A stretch of DNA of 64,000 bases from Pluralibacter sp. UBA7423 (GTDB lineage Bacteria; Pseudomonadota; Gammaproteobacteria; Enterobacterales; Enterobacteriaceae): the NCBI GenBank assembly GCA_002470465.1, contig DKMD01000023.1, positions 45,191 through 109,190 on the forward strand, read 5' to 3'. Positions 18,926 to 30,613 of this stretch are shown here, piece after piece. A program made the position numbers and the translations under genes. How positions within the stretch are numbered: the first letter of the stretch is position 1; each line of letters begins with the position of its first letter. The notes under the pieces are model-generated. The model saw only the letters and a program-made list of their open reading frames with translations. It was not told where the DNA came from and did not search any database.

Positions 18926-19565
18926 TGCTGATAGGCAAAAAAACGTCATCCTTATTGGTGGTGGTGGCCATGCCAGCGTTATTGCTGATATATTGAAACA
19001 GCAACATCGCGATATAAAAGCTATTGTCAGTACCGTTGATGTCTCATCACGACGCATTTTTGATGGGATAGATGTGCTCAGTCATGATGATGACATCGCG
19101 AAATTTGACCCCAAAAAAGTATCTTTAGTTAATTGCATTGGCGTATTACCTGGCTCTGGTATAAAAAAAACAGTTAACGAAAAATATTTAGCTAAGGGAT
19201 ACGTTTTTGAAACGGTCGTTGCGGATGGCGCCTATGTATCCCCTTATGCTGTCCTGGCTCCCGGAGTGCAGGTGTTCACAGGTGCAGTCATTCAGGCTGG
19301 TGCTGTGATTGGGAGCCATACAGTTATTAATACAGGAGCTATTATTGAGCATGATAGCAGAATTGGCTCCTACAATTTCGTCGCGCCACGGGCTGTGATT
19401 TGTGGTCAGTGCGAAACCGAAGATGATGTATTCGTAGGTGTTAATGCAACGATCATTCAAAATATTCGGCTTGGAAAAGGGACAGTTGTAACAGCCGGTG
19501 CTTTAGTTACCAGGCATACATTGCCGGAACAAAAAGTTTACGCACAACGGTCCGTCCTGCGATAA
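18918..19565 (+). CDS. legH: Sugar O/N-acetyltransferase, PglD/NeuD type (LegH-type)
   Basis: A 215-residue acetyltransferase with an N-terminal Rossmann-like domain (GGGGHAS at residues 14-20) and a C-terminal left-handed beta-helix of hexapeptide repeats, ending in LGKGTVVTAGALVTRHTLPE. The catalytic histidine is likely the His in GAIIEHDSRIG, as in PglD. It is predicted to N-acetylate the 4-amino group of the NDP-sugar before epimerisation, using acetyl-CoA. The start is a GTG at 18918 inside the 3' end of legI (8-base overlap); no ATG is available in the conserved N-terminal region. NeuD-like O-acetylation of the finished sugar is an alternative. Confidence 0.82.
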   Translation: MNNADRQKNVILIGGGGHASVIADILKQQHRDIKAIVSTVDVSSRRIFDGIDVLSHDDDIAKFDPKKVSLVNCIGVLPGSGIKKTVNEKYLAKGYVFETVVADGAYVSPYAVLAPGVQVFTGAVIQAGAVIGSHTVINTGAIIEHDSRIGSYNFVAPRAVICGQCETEDDVFVGVNATIIQNIRLGKGTVVTAGALVTRHTLPEQKVYAQRSVLR

Positions 19566-19582
19566 AGCAAAAGAAGGTTAAA

Positions 19583-20638
19583 ATGACACAGCATTGGAAG
19601 AATATATTAATTAAACCAGAATGCACGGTACGTGAAGCTTTAGAAATTATCAATAATGAAGCATTGCGTACGGCATTGGTTGTGGATGATAAATGCCGCT
19701 TAGTCGGTGTAGTCACCGATGGAGATATTCGCAGGGGGCTACTGAATAATTTACCTCTGAGCGCAGAAGTTAACAATGTAATGAATAAAAATCCAATTAC
19801 TGCTGCTGCGAATATTACTCGGAAAGAGCTCCACAGAATCATGACCAGTAAAGGGATTCTCTCTATTCCAATCATGCAGGATGGTGTAGTCATTGGCCTG
19901 GAAACTCTTAGCAGCACGACCATTGAATCAGTACTTGAGAACCCGGTTTTCATTATGGCTGGTGGGTTCGGGACTCGCTTACGCCCCCTTACTGATACTT
20001 GTCCGAAACCAATGCTGAAAGTTGGTGGTAAGCCAATCCTGGAAATACTGCTTGAACAGTTTCTCAAAGCTGGATTTAAGAACATTTATATTTCTACGCA
20101 TTACATGCCTGAACAAATAACAAATTATTTTGGAAATGGAAGTTCTTGGGGCGCCAATATCACATATGTCCATGAAGAAATTCCGTTAGGAACGGGAGGG
20201 GCGCTTGGTCTATTGCCTGAAAACACGCCTGAACTGCCATTACTAATGATTAATGGTGATGTGCTTACCACCGTAGACTTTGAGCGGTTACTTGATTTCC
20301 ATAATAAGTACCAGCCAAAAGCAACAATGTGCGTCCGTGAATATGATTACCAAATTCCTTACGGGGTAATCAATGGAGATGGGCATCGCATCATTTCCAT
20401 GCAAGAAAAGCCTATTCAGCGATACTTTGTCAATGCTGGCATTTATGTCGTAAGCCCTGAGCTTTTCAAAAATGTTCCACGACAACAAAAAATAGACATG
20501 CCAACCTTACTTGAGCAAGAAATTGCTAAAAAAGAAGATGTGATTATGTTCCCTATTCATGAATACTGGCTGGACATTGGCCGTATGGATGATTTTAATA
20601 AGGCGCAATCAGATATAGTTGGATTGAATATAAAATGA
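19583..20638 (+). CDS. CBS-domain sugar-1-phosphate nucleotidyltransferase (PtmE/LegE-type)
   Basis: A 351-residue two-part protein. Residues 1-118 contain a pair of CBS motifs (ALVVDDKCRLVGVVTDGDIR and the SIPIMQDGVVIGLETL region), which usually bind adenine nucleotides. Residues 122-345 are a nucleotidyltransferase with the signature MAGGFGTRLRPLT at 125-137, followed by CPKPMLKVGGKPILE and GTGGALGLL. This domain order is that of Campylobacter PtmE, which makes GDP-glucosamine for legionaminic acid, and of the equivalent gene in enteric legionaminate clusters. If the function is the same, the pathway runs on GDP-linked sugars. Its stop overlaps the legF start by 4 bases. Substrate is inference. 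Confidence 0.82.
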   Translation: MTQHWKNILIKPECTVREALEIINNEALRTALVVDDKCRLVGVVTDGDIRRGLLNNLPLSAEVNNVMNKNPITAAANITRKELHRIMTSKGILSIPIMQDGVVIGLETLSSTTIESVLENPVFIMAGGFGTRLRPLTDTCPKPMLKVGGKPILEILLEQFLKAGFKNIYISTHYMPEQITNYFGNGSSWGANITYVHEEIPLGTGGALGLLPENTPELPLLMINGDVLTTVDFERLLDFHNKYQPKATMCVREYDYQIPYGVINGDGHRIISMQEKPIQRYFVNAGIYVVSPELFKNVPRQQKIDMPTLLEQEIAKKEDVIMFPIHEYWLDIGRMDDFNKAQSDIVGLNIK

Positions 20639-21321
20639 GTTTGAAAGTGCTAGCAATAATACCTGCTCGAGGTGGGAGTAAAAGGCTTCCGGGTAAAAAT
20701 AAAAAAATGCTTCATGGCAAACCGATGATTACCTGGACTATTGAGGCTGCAATGAATGCCTCGGGGATTTCAACGGTGTATGTGAGTACTGATGATCCTG
20801 AGATCGCCGAATTATCAAGAGCTGCAGGAGCTCTTGTACCTGAATTAAGACCAGCGCATCTATCTCAAGATGAAACGAGTACAATTGATGTAGTAAAATA
20901 CATTTACGGCAAAAACCCATGCTATGATGCAATTGCAATATTGCAGCCTACTTCGCCACTCCGAACTTCAGCGGATATAGAAAATGCAATTTCATTATTC
21001 ATAAAGAATAAAGCATCCTCTGTTATATCGATAACGGAATGTGAACATAAAATAAGCTGGAGTAACTATTTAGATAATGATCTAAATTTAGATGGGTTTC
21101 TTAGTCAGGCATATTCTGACCCGGATGGAAGGGTTGGCTATCGTTTGAATGGTGCTATTTATCTATTTGACGCAAAGAAATTGGATAGTGATGCGTTTAA
21201 TTTCTATGACAAAAATGCTTATGGCTACCTAATGGATCGAGTGAGTTCAATTGATATAGACTATATTGAAGATTTCGAATACGCTGAATATTTATTGCAA
21301 AAAAAAGCTAAGGCACAATAA
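20635..21321 (+). CDS. legF: CMP-legionaminic acid synthetase (NeuA family)
   Basis: A 228-residue cytidylyltransferase that activates the nonulosonic acid with CTP, giving the CMP-sugar used by the transferase. The N-terminal signature IIPARGGSKRLPGKNKK (residues 8-24) is the CMP-sialic/legionaminic/pseudaminic synthetase motif; further family marks are LQPTSPLRTS near 102-111 and the end segment IDIDYIEDFEYAEYLL. The size fits the short single-domain form without the extra esterase domain of E. coli NeuA. ATG overlaps the preceding stop. The last A of its TAA stop is the first base of the wzx start codon, completing the sugar-nucleotide block. Confidence 0.9.
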   Translation: MSLKVLAIIPARGGSKRLPGKNKKMLHGKPMITWTIEAAMNASGISTVYVSTDDPEIAELSRAAGALVPELRPAHLSQDETSTIDVVKYIYGKNPCYDAIAILQPTSPLRTSADIENAISLFIKNKASSVISITECEHKISWSNYLDNDLNLDGFLSQAYSDPDGRVGYRLNGAIYLFDAKKLDSDAFNFYDKNAYGYLMDRVSSIDIDYIEDFEYAEYLLQKKAKAQ

Positions 21322-22523
21322 TGAAAGTCAAATCAGTCCGAGGCTTGAGCGCTTTTTTTGTAGGAGAAATGCTTTCTAAAGCACTGCCATTTTTGCTATT
21401 GCCTTACCTTACACGGGTCCTTGATCCTGAAGCTTTTGGGCAACTCAGTTTGTTTATGGCTTTATCTGGTGTATTTATAATCGCTGTGAACTGGAGTTTT
21501 GAAGGAGCGATTTCTCGTTACTACTACAGATATGGCTCGAGGAATTTTACAAATCTTATAATCCTGTCGATAGGTTTGATAATTCTTCTGGATGCTATTT
21601 TTTTTGCGATTGCTTATGCATTTAGTCAAAAAATCATTCTTTATGCAATAATATGTGCTGGAGTTCAGTCAATATACAATGTTCTGAGCTCAGTTCAGCA
21701 ATGCCAAAAAAAAGTGAGAAACTATCTGATATTGCAGTTGGGGAATTCAACTATATCGGTTTTTTGTACAGTTGCATTCATAGAAATATTAGGTCATGAT
21801 TATATTTTTAGAGTGTTATCTATTATCTTGGGACTACTTATATCCATATTGATAGCCCTACCACTGTCATTAAGAACTGTTTATTGTAAATTTAATTATA
21901 ATACATTGAGGTTGAATTTTTTATATTGCTTTAGCTTTGGTTTTCCACTTATTCTTCATCAAGCAAGTTTATATGTCAAAGGTCAACTAGACAGACTTTT
22001 AGTTGCTCAAACTTATGACCTCTCTTCTTTGGCATTTTATTCCGCTGCCTATCAGGTTGCCAGCATTTCTCTGATTGTTATCATGGCTTTAAATAAAGCA
22101 GGAGTTCCATATTTTTTTGAGGCTTGCAAGAAAAATATTTTTAATGGTAGAACAATAAGAAAATATTTTATCCGTATTTTGCCTCTTAGCCTTATTCCTG
22201 GCGTTATTTTGTTTTTTATTCCTGACGATGTTTACTCTTATTTCTTGGGGGAAAACTATGCTCATATATCAGTGATGGTAGCATTATTTACACTAGGAAT
22301 GGGAATACAAATACCTTATTTGTTGCTTGTTAATTATTTGTTTTATCTAAGCGAAAATAAAAAAATAGCGTTTTGTACTATCATTACAAGTGTAGCTCAT
22401 ATTGGGATTGTGCTGGTGTTAAAAGAGATAAGTTTAACAGTGCTGAGTGCATCTTTGATTTTATCTAATTCTGTATGCGTATTGCTGTTATATGGACTAA
22501 TCTGTAACAGAGGTGAGGAATAG
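21321..22523 (+). CDS. wzx: O-antigen flippase Wzx
   Basis: A 400-residue polytopic membrane protein of the MOP/polysaccharide synthase family: long hydrophobic helices throughout, an N-terminus (FFVGEMLSKALPFLLLPYLTR) typical of Wzx with Pro-rich first helices, and a conserved-position amphipathic loop around residue 90-130. Predicted to flip the undecaprenyl-diphosphate O-unit to the periplasm. Base composition drops noticeably at this gene compared with the upstream leg genes. Wzx is divergent in sequence, so the call relies on topology, family opening and position between sugar synthesis and transferase genes. Confidence 0.88.
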   Translation: MKVKSVRGLSAFFVGEMLSKALPFLLLPYLTRVLDPEAFGQLSLFMALSGVFIIAVNWSFEGAISRYYYRYGSRNFTNLIILSIGLIILLDAIFFAIAYAFSQKIILYAIICAGVQSIYNVLSSVQQCQKKVRNYLILQLGNSTISVFCTVAFIEILGHDYIFRVLSIILGLLISILIALPLSLRTVYCKFNYNTLRLNFLYCFSFGFPLILHQASLYVKGQLDRLLVAQTYDLSSLAFYSAAYQVASISLIVIMALNKAGVPYFFEACKKNIFNGRTIRKYFIRILPLSLIPGVILFFIPDDVYSYFLGENYAHISVMVALFTLGMGIQIPYLLLVNYLFYLSENKKIAFCTIITSVAHIGIVLVLKEISLTVLSASLILSNSVCVLLLYGLICNRGEE

Positions 22524-22525
22524 AA

Positions 22526-23488
22526 ATGGATTTATTTATATGCTTCACCCCTCTACAGTCATTAATTGCTAATCAAATCTCTAGTAAATCTAACCTTCCA
22601 TCTTCACTATTTTATTATACTGACACTGATAACAAAAAAAATAGATACTACTATCAGAGACTATCCAGAGAGATGTGTATATCTGAGTATTGTAGTCAAC
22701 CTTTCAGCTTAAGCTTACTGTTAAAACTTTACATATTTGCAAAAAAAATACAAAAAATCAATAATATATATTTGGGCAGCATTGATAACCAGATTGTTCA
22801 TTATCTATTATCCTATTTGGATTTTAAACAAATAATCACATATGATGATGGCACAGCAAATATCACTCGAGATTCCTTGTTTTATAAAAATATAAAATTG
22901 TCAAAATTTAAGATGATATTACACTTCATTTTTGGTAGGCGATATTATCGTGATAGAGTAGTCAACGAGTCTCAAGTTCATTATTCGATTTATAAAAACA
23001 GGGAAAATATAATTGACAAAGTGGAGTTTATTCCATTGTTTGATGCTTCGATGATTGATTTCAAACCTCAAGGTAAAACAGTTTCTATTTTCTTAGGAAC
23101 AGTTTATCGGGATATTGTGATTAGATCAGAATATGCAGGTTTATTGGAGACGTCAGTACTCTCATTTTTGCATGGCATAGAAGATATTTTATATTTACCA
23201 CACCCCAGAGAAGAAAGTAGTGCGTTTTCTCAATATATAATCGAAAGCGAAAAAATTGCAGAGGATATTATTCTCGGTTATTTGGGTGCTGGCTATGTTG
23301 TAGATATTTATGGATTTGGAAGTAGTGCACAATTTAATGTTCTCAATGTGAACGGCATCAGATGCTTTATTTGTATTAGTGATCTGGTCAACACTGTTAT
23401 TTCTGACCTATGTAATGAGATCATCGATCTTGGAGCTTCACCAATACTGTTAGTGAATGCATGTGAGCATGTTGAGGATCTCAAATGA
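22526..23488 (+). CDS. GT52/sialyltransferase-like glycosyltransferase, candidate legionaminyltransferase
   Basis: A 320-residue protein opening with LFICFTPLQSLIANQI, a start typical of glycosyltransferase family 52. It carries the motif set of bacterial sialyltransferases: an acidic D/E-D/E-G motif as DDG at residues 107-109 (TYDDGT), an HP motif at 226-227 (YLPHPRE), and a serine pair at 266-267 (YGFGSSAQF). In known enzymes the DDG Asp is the catalytic base and the HP His contacts the CMP donor. As the locus makes a CMP-nonulosonate, this is the natural candidate to transfer it. It follows wzx by 2 bases and overlaps wzy by 4. Acceptor and linkage are unknown. Confidence 0.75.
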   Translation: MDLFICFTPLQSLIANQISSKSNLPSSLFYYTDTDNKKNRYYYQRLSREMCISEYCSQPFSLSLLLKLYIFAKKIQKINNIYLGSIDNQIVHYLLSYLDFKQIITYDDGTANITRDSLFYKNIKLSKFKMILHFIFGRRYYRDRVVNESQVHYSIYKNRENIIDKVEFIPLFDASMIDFKPQGKTVSIFLGTVYRDIVIRSEYAGLLETSVLSFLHGIEDILYLPHPREESSAFSQYIIESEKIAEDIILGYLGAGYVVDIYGFGSSAQFNVLNVNGIRCFICISDLVNTVISDLCNEIIDLGASPILLVNACEHVEDLK

Positions 23489-24657
23489 ATCTAAGCGTTA
23501 AATCGTTTAAAAATAAAAGCATACTATTCGTTGCTATTGTGTGGGCTTTGCTCGTTCCATCAACATTATTCGAGTTAATAGGTCTGCCTGGGATTGCTAT
23601 ATCGTTATTACTAATGACGTTTGCGGTCGTTATATGTATAAGCAACAAAGTAAGCATTACCCTTTATTTTTTAATTATATTAATAACTATAGCTTCCTTT
23701 ATATTGATCTTTAAATGGTCAGATGTAAGGTATCTAGTAATCCCAGTATCAATTGGCCTCTCCTTTTTAGTGATTGCGCTATTAAATGGTGACGGTTTAA
23801 ATATATTTATTAGCATTAGTTCCCGCGCATTATTGTTCATTCTTATTGGGTGCTGGATTGGATTTGTTATTTCACTGTCAACTGGCGGGGCCGAGATAAA
23901 GTTATTTAATGTATTCGGCAGGGATTATTTTTTTTATCTGACTACCTTTACCGTAGTAAAAGACAATGAGTTTATACGACCCTCTGGAATCTATCTTGAG
24001 CCTGGGCATCTAATTTGGATATTATCTAGTTTGCTTTGCATTCGACGGGTAAGACAAAATAATCTCAAAATGACAGTTGTTCTTTTATTGCTTGGATATA
24101 TTACGTTTAGTTTAGCATATATTATCTTTTCTGCTTTTTTCATTCTAAGCCTTTTAAATATACGCAATTCTCTGATTACGTTTGTTATTGGAATTCTGTC
24201 ATTTACTGCTATTAGTTTTTCTCCCGTAGGGAACTATACACAGCAATATATTTATGAGCGTTTTCAGAGCTCCAATGACGGTGGTGCTATTAAAGGGGAT
24301 AACCGTAGCTTTAGACTGTTAAACGCATACGATATCCTCCAGGACGATCCGTCAGTTCTAGTCTTTGGTATCAAATCGAGATGTTATTTTGAACCTGATT
24401 CCTGTAAGCAAGAGTTAGGGCTTTATGGAGAGAACCCGCTAACTCCTCTTGTTGGGTTAGGTGCGGTTAATTCAATTATCTACTATTATGCTTTGTTTGC
24501 AATATTAGCTCTTGCAATAAGATATAAAGAGTTATCGTTAATGATGGCAGTTGGAATTGTTGCCATTTACGCACAGCAGCCAATAAATTTGCAACTTGGA
24601 TACTCGGTCTGGCCTTTGTTGCTGTTGCATTGCATGAAAAAAAGGATCCTTCCATGA
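23485..24657 (+). CDS. wzy: Probable O-antigen polymerase Wzy
   Basis: A 390-residue hydrophobic protein with about ten membrane-spanning stretches and a larger polar segment around residues 240-310 (YTQQYIYERFQSSNDGG and on), the topology expected of Wzy, whose big periplasmic loop holds catalytic arginines. It should polymerise O-units on the periplasmic side. Wzy proteins share little sequence, so the assignment rests on topology, on the presence of one Wzx elsewhere in the cluster, and on the absence of another candidate. Very A+T-rich. ATGA overlaps at both ends link it to its neighbours. Confidence 0.75.
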   Translation: MNLSVKSFKNKSILFVAIVWALLVPSTLFELIGLPGIAISLLLMTFAVVICISNKVSITLYFLIILITIASFILIFKWSDVRYLVIPVSIGLSFLVIALLNGDGLNIFISISSRALLFILIGCWIGFVISLSTGGAEIKLFNVFGRDYFFYLTTFTVVKDNEFIRPSGIYLEPGHLIWILSSLLCIRRVRQNNLKMTVVLLLLGYITFSLAYIIFSAFFILSLLNIRNSLITFVIGILSFTAISFSPVGNYTQQYIYERFQSSNDGGAIKGDNRSFRLLNAYDILQDDPSVLVFGIKSRCYFEPDSCKQELGLYGENPLTPLVGLGAVNSIIYYYALFAILALAIRYKELSLMMAVGIVAIYAQQPINLQLGYSVWPLLLLHCMKKRILP

Positions 24658-25805
24658 CGAAGATTGTGTATTTCATTCCATCTTTATACAAAGCGGGTGG
24701 GATGGAGAGAGTTCTAACTACCAAAATTAACTATTTCGTCGATAATTTTGAAGATCTTGAAATATCGATAGTTATGAATTCCAATCAAGGGCGGGCTCCT
24801 TTTTATCCTTTGGATCCTAGGGTTGAACTTGTTGAATTAAATATTGATTTTTATGAAGGTAATAACCCTCTTAAAAAGATTTTAGGTTATCTGTCAAGAC
24901 AATCACAGTATAAAAAGAAAGTACAGGCTTGGCTAAACGAGAATGAAGCAGACATCTGTATAAGTTATTTTGGTCGTGAAATTGATTTTTTCCATAAGTT
25001 GACTGGTGATTTCAAGCGAATTGGGGAGTTACATTTTTCCCGAAACTACAGGAAATATATTTACTCTTCAATAAGTAATAGTCCAATTTATAAAATGCTT
25101 TCTTATTTTCGTGACCGACAACTTTTACGCAATGTGAAGTATTTAGATAAGTTAATTGTTCTGACTAAAGCGGATAAGCAGTCTTGGCTTGATGACGGCA
25201 TAAAAAATGTTGACTATATTTATAATCCAAGTCCATTGTCACCTAGGCTCCGGGCGAATATTGAATCTAAACGTGTAGTTGCTATTGGGAGACTTGTCGA
25301 ACAAAAAGGCTTTGATTCTCTCTTGCGAATTTGGAGTAGGGTAGCTGAAACCTTTCCTGACTGGAGTTTGACTATTTATGGTGAAGGGCCTTTAGCGACC
25401 GAGCTTGAATCTCAGATAAGAACGAATGGTATCTTTAATGTGCACATAAAGCCATTTGTGAGCGATATTGAAAAAATATATGAGAATGCATCGATTATTG
25501 CCTCTAGTTCAAATTTTGAAGGGCTTCCAATGGTATTAATTGAAGCGCAGAGTTCTGGGGTGCCATGTATAGCTTATGATTGTCCTTGCGGCCCTGTGGA
25601 AATAATCGAGTCTAATAAAAATGGATATGTTGTAGAGCTCCGTAATGAAAATTTGTATGCCGAAAAATTAAAATCGATGTTGTCTAATAAATACCTATTA
25701 GTTGAGTTTTCTGAACAAGCATTGAAGAGTTCGTTACAATATTCCATAGAAAATATATCAGCTCGCTGGATGAAATTGTTTCAAGAGGTTAAGTATGGGA
25801 ATTAA
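24654..25805 (+). CDS. Glycosyltransferase, GT4 family
   Basis: A 383-residue GT-B fold glycosyltransferase when started at the ATG at 24654 (MTKIVYFIPSLYKAGGMERV), which has AAGGAT upstream and overlaps the wzy stop by ATGA; an in-frame ATG 24 bases earlier adds MHEKKDPS inside wzy. The N-terminal GGMERV loop and the C-terminal GRLVEQKGFDSLLRI and SNFEGLPMVLIEAQSSGVP segments are GT4 signatures with the E-x7-E donor-binding pattern. Predicted to add one hexose or hexosamine to the O-unit. Specificity cannot be told; PglH- and WaaG-type enzymes share these features. Confidence 0.87.
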   Translation: MTKIVYFIPSLYKAGGMERVLTTKINYFVDNFEDLEISIVMNSNQGRAPFYPLDPRVELVELNIDFYEGNNPLKKILGYLSRQSQYKKKVQAWLNENEADICISYFGREIDFFHKLTGDFKRIGELHFSRNYRKYIYSSISNSPIYKMLSYFRDRQLLRNVKYLDKLIVLTKADKQSWLDDGIKNVDYIYNPSPLSPRLRANIESKRVVAIGRLVEQKGFDSLLRIWSRVAETFPDWSLTIYGEGPLATELESQIRTNGIFNVHIKPFVSDIEKIYENASIIASSSNFEGLPMVLIEAQSSGVPCIAYDCPCGPVEIIESNKNGYVVELRNENLYAEKLKSMLSNKYLLVEFSEQALKSSLQYSIENISARWMKLFQEVKYGN

Positions 25806-26761
25806 ATATTCTGTAATTATGCCTTGCTACAATGCTGAGGCTCATATTGAGTCTACATTAGACAAATTCCAGAATGTAATTCATGATCGAGATGATGTTG
25901 AGCTTGTTATAGTTAATGATGGTTCAAGTGACAAGACGCTGGAGCTGATTAACCAGAACTTTACTCCATATTTGAAGTTGATCACTATCGATAATCAAGG
26001 TGTGTCAAATGCGAGGAATGTAGGGATGGATGCAGCCGTCGGGGAATATATAATGTTCCTTGATTCGGATGATTACTACGAGCGAAGCATATTTGAAAGT
26101 CTTGATTTGAATTTGTCGAATGCTGAAGTACTTTTGTTTGGATATCAGACTGTATTGAATGATGGTGATGTAAGAAGAAAATATTCTTACTCAGATCTCA
26201 ATTGCATTGATTCGTTTCAAGTATTGTCATTTCTCTTTGAAAAAAAAATACCCGTACATATATGTGCGACTGTTATCAGAAGAGAGGTGATAGAATCAAA
26301 TAATCTACTTTTCAATGTAGATGTCCACCATTGCGAGGATCTTGAGTTTATTATTAAAGCTCTAGCCTCTGTATCGCTGATAACAGTATCAAGCAATATT
26401 CTATATAACTATGTAGATCAACCGAATTCAGCTGTTAATCAAGTCGTTGATTCTAAGCAGCTTACAAAATTTCACGTTTTTGAGGTCAGCCTGCCGTCGT
26501 TTATTCCTGTAAGGTCATACGCTTATTATGACTATTATGTACTGAGTGTATACTTGCTTTTAATGCTAAAAGTGTTGAAGCAAGGTGTAACAAATGATTC
26601 TATTGTCAGGGAAGTTAACAGGTTATTTAAACAAAAAGTTAGTAAAGATATAGTTTATCCGATGGGATTAACTCCTCTTAAAATAAGAACCCTTGTTATT
26701 ATATTTAAGCTCATATCATTTATTAAAATTTTCACTTTTACAAAAAAAATTCGAGACTTAC

Positions 26762-26790
<29 letters not shown>
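25795..26790 (+). CDS. Glycosyltransferase, GT2 family
   Basis: A 331-residue inverting GT-A glycosyltransferase. The N-terminal 110 residues show the GT2 pattern: YSVIMPCYNAEAHIE, the nucleotide-binding IVNDGSSDKT, and the metal-binding FLDSDD motif near residue 88. The C-terminal part is basic and hydrophobic, suggesting peripheral attachment to the membrane. It overlaps the upstream GT4 gene by 11 bases and the next GT2 gene by 29 bases. Predicted to add one sugar of the O-unit; donor not identifiable from the sequence. Confidence 0.85.
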
Positions 26791-28860
<2,070 letters not shown>

Positions 28861-28985
28861 TCGCATTTTTTCCAGTTAACTTTGGCTTCTTTTTAGTTCC
28901 CTTGGATTCATTTTGAGTTAACATCTTCCCCACATTCCAAGCCGCGCGCACCCTGCGCGGTGACCACACCTGACAGGAGTATGTA

Positions 28986-30392
28986 ATGTCCAAGCAACAG
29001 ATCGGCGTCGTCGGTATGGCAGTGATGGGGCGCAACCTGGCGCTCAACATCGAAAGCCGTGGTTATACCGTCTCCATCTTCAACCGCTCCCGTGAAAAAA
29101 CTGAGGAAGTGATTGCCGAAAATCCTGGCAAGAAACTGGCTCCTTTCTACACGGTGCAGGAGTTCGTCGAGTCTCTGGAAACACCACGCCGTATCCTGTT
29201 AATGGTGAAGGCGGGCGAGGGCACGGACAAAGCCATCGAATCACTCAAGCCTTACCTGGATAAAGGCGACATTATCATTGAAGGCGGCAACTCCTACTTC
29301 CCGGACACCGTTCGCCGTAACCGTGAACTCTCAGCGGAAGGCTTTAACTTCATCGGTACCGGCGTTTCTGGCGGTGAAGAAGGCGCACTGAAAGGCCCAT
29401 CGATTATGCCTGGCGGTCAGAAGCACGCGTATGAGCTGGTTGCCCCAATCCTCACCAAAATCGCTGCTGTGGCAGAAGACGGTGAGCCATGCGTGACCTA
29501 TATCGGTCCTGACGGCGCGGGCCACTATGTGAAGATGGTTCACAACGGTATCGAATATGGCGACATGCAGCTGATTGCTGAAGCTTATTCTCTGCTGAAA
29601 GGCGGCCTGAAGCTTTCTAACGAAGAGCTGGCTCAGGTCTTCACTGAATGGAACAACGGCGAGCTGAACAGCTATCTGATTGACATCACTAAAGATATCT
29701 TCACCAAGAAAGATGAAGAGGGTAAATACCTGGTCGATGTGATTCTGGATGAAGCTGCTAACAAAGGCACCGGCAAGTGGACCAGCCAGAGCTCTCTCGA
29801 TCTCGGTGAGCCGCTGTCTCTGATCACCGAATCCGTATTCGCTCGTTATATTTCTTCTCTGAAAGAGCAGCGCGTTGCGGCTTCTAAAGTACTGAGCGGT
29901 CCTCAGGCGAAACCTGCAGGTGATAAAGCTGAGTTCGTTGAGAAAGTGCGTCGCGCCCTGTATCTGGGCAAAATTGTTTCCTACGCTCAGGGCTTCTCTC
30001 AGCTGCGTGCTGCTTCCAACGAGTACAATTGGGATCTGAACTACGGCGAAATCGCGAAGATCTTCCGCGCAGGCTGCATCATTCGTGCCCAGTTCCTGCA
30101 GAAAATCACCGATGCGTATGCTGAAAATGCAGGTATCGCGAACCTGTTGTTGGCACCGTACTTCAAGAAAATTGCTGATGATTACCAGCAGGCGCTGCGT
30201 GACGTCGTGGCCTATGCCGTGCAGAACGGTATTCCAGTTCCAACGTTCTCTGCCGCTATCGCTTACTACGACAGCTACCGTGCGGAAGTTCTGCCTGCCA
30301 ACCTGATTCAGGCGCAGCGTGACTACTTCGGAGCCCACACGTACAAGCGTACTGATAAAGAAGGTGTGTTCCACACCGAGTGGCTGGATTAA
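28986..30392 (+). CDS. gnd: 6-phosphogluconate dehydrogenase, decarboxylating
   Basis: Pentose-phosphate enzyme turning 6-phosphogluconate into ribulose-5-phosphate with NADPH formation. The 468 residues match the enteric enzyme, with the Rossmann motif [15 protein letters not shown] at the start and the catalytic lysine at residue 183 in the [14 protein letters not shown] segment. AGGAG precedes the ATG. gnd marks the right border of the O-antigen locus in enterobacteria, where it is often polymorphic through co-transfer with O-antigen genes. A strong terminator follows at 30415-30446. Confidence 0.98.
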   Translation: MSKQQIGVVGMAVMGRNLALNIESRGYTVSIFNRSREKTEEVIAENPGKKLAPFYTVQEFVESLETPRRILLMVKAGEGTDKAIESLKPYLDKGDIIIEGGNSYFPDTVRRNRELSAEGFNFIGTGVSGGEEGALKGPSIMPGGQKHAYELVAPILTKIAAVAEDGEPCVTYIGPDGAGHYVKMVHNGIEYGDMQLIAEAYSLLKGGLKLSNEELAQVFTEWNNGELNSYLIDITKDIFTKKDEEGKYLVDVILDEAANKGTGKWTSQSSLDLGEPLSLITESVFARYISSLKEQRVAASKVLSGPQAKPAGDKAEFVEKVRRALYLGKIVSYAQGFSQLRAASNEYNWDLNYGEIAKIFRAGCIIRAQFLQKITDAYAENAGIANLLLAPYFKKIADDYQQALRDVVAYAVQNGIPVPTFSAAIAYYDSYRAEVLPANLIQAQRDYFGAHTYKRTDKEGVFHTEWLD

Positions 30393-30414
30393 TCTCAATT
30401 AATCCTCTGCGATA

Positions 30415-30446
30415 AAAAAGGCCCGGAGCTTGTCTCCGGGCCTTTT
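30415..30446 (+). terminator. Rho-independent terminator after gnd
   Basis: AAAAGGCCCGGAG, loop CTTGT-type, CTCCGGGCCTTTT: a perfect GC-rich stem flanked by A-run and T-run, 23 bases after the gnd stop. The following gap of about 170 bases before ugd contains no gene and must hold the ugd promoter. Confidence 0.93.
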
Positions 30447-30613
30447 GCATTCGAGTATTCGAAGTAGTCTGAATGTCGCCTCAATCAGGCACCGATCGAG
30501 GCCCTTTGCCTTGACAGCCCTGCAATGCAAAAGGTACAACCCTCAACAGTTTTGATTATCGTGGTGGCGAGAGTGCGCCATCTCTACCCGTTAACTGAAA
30601 AAAGTTGCGTCTA

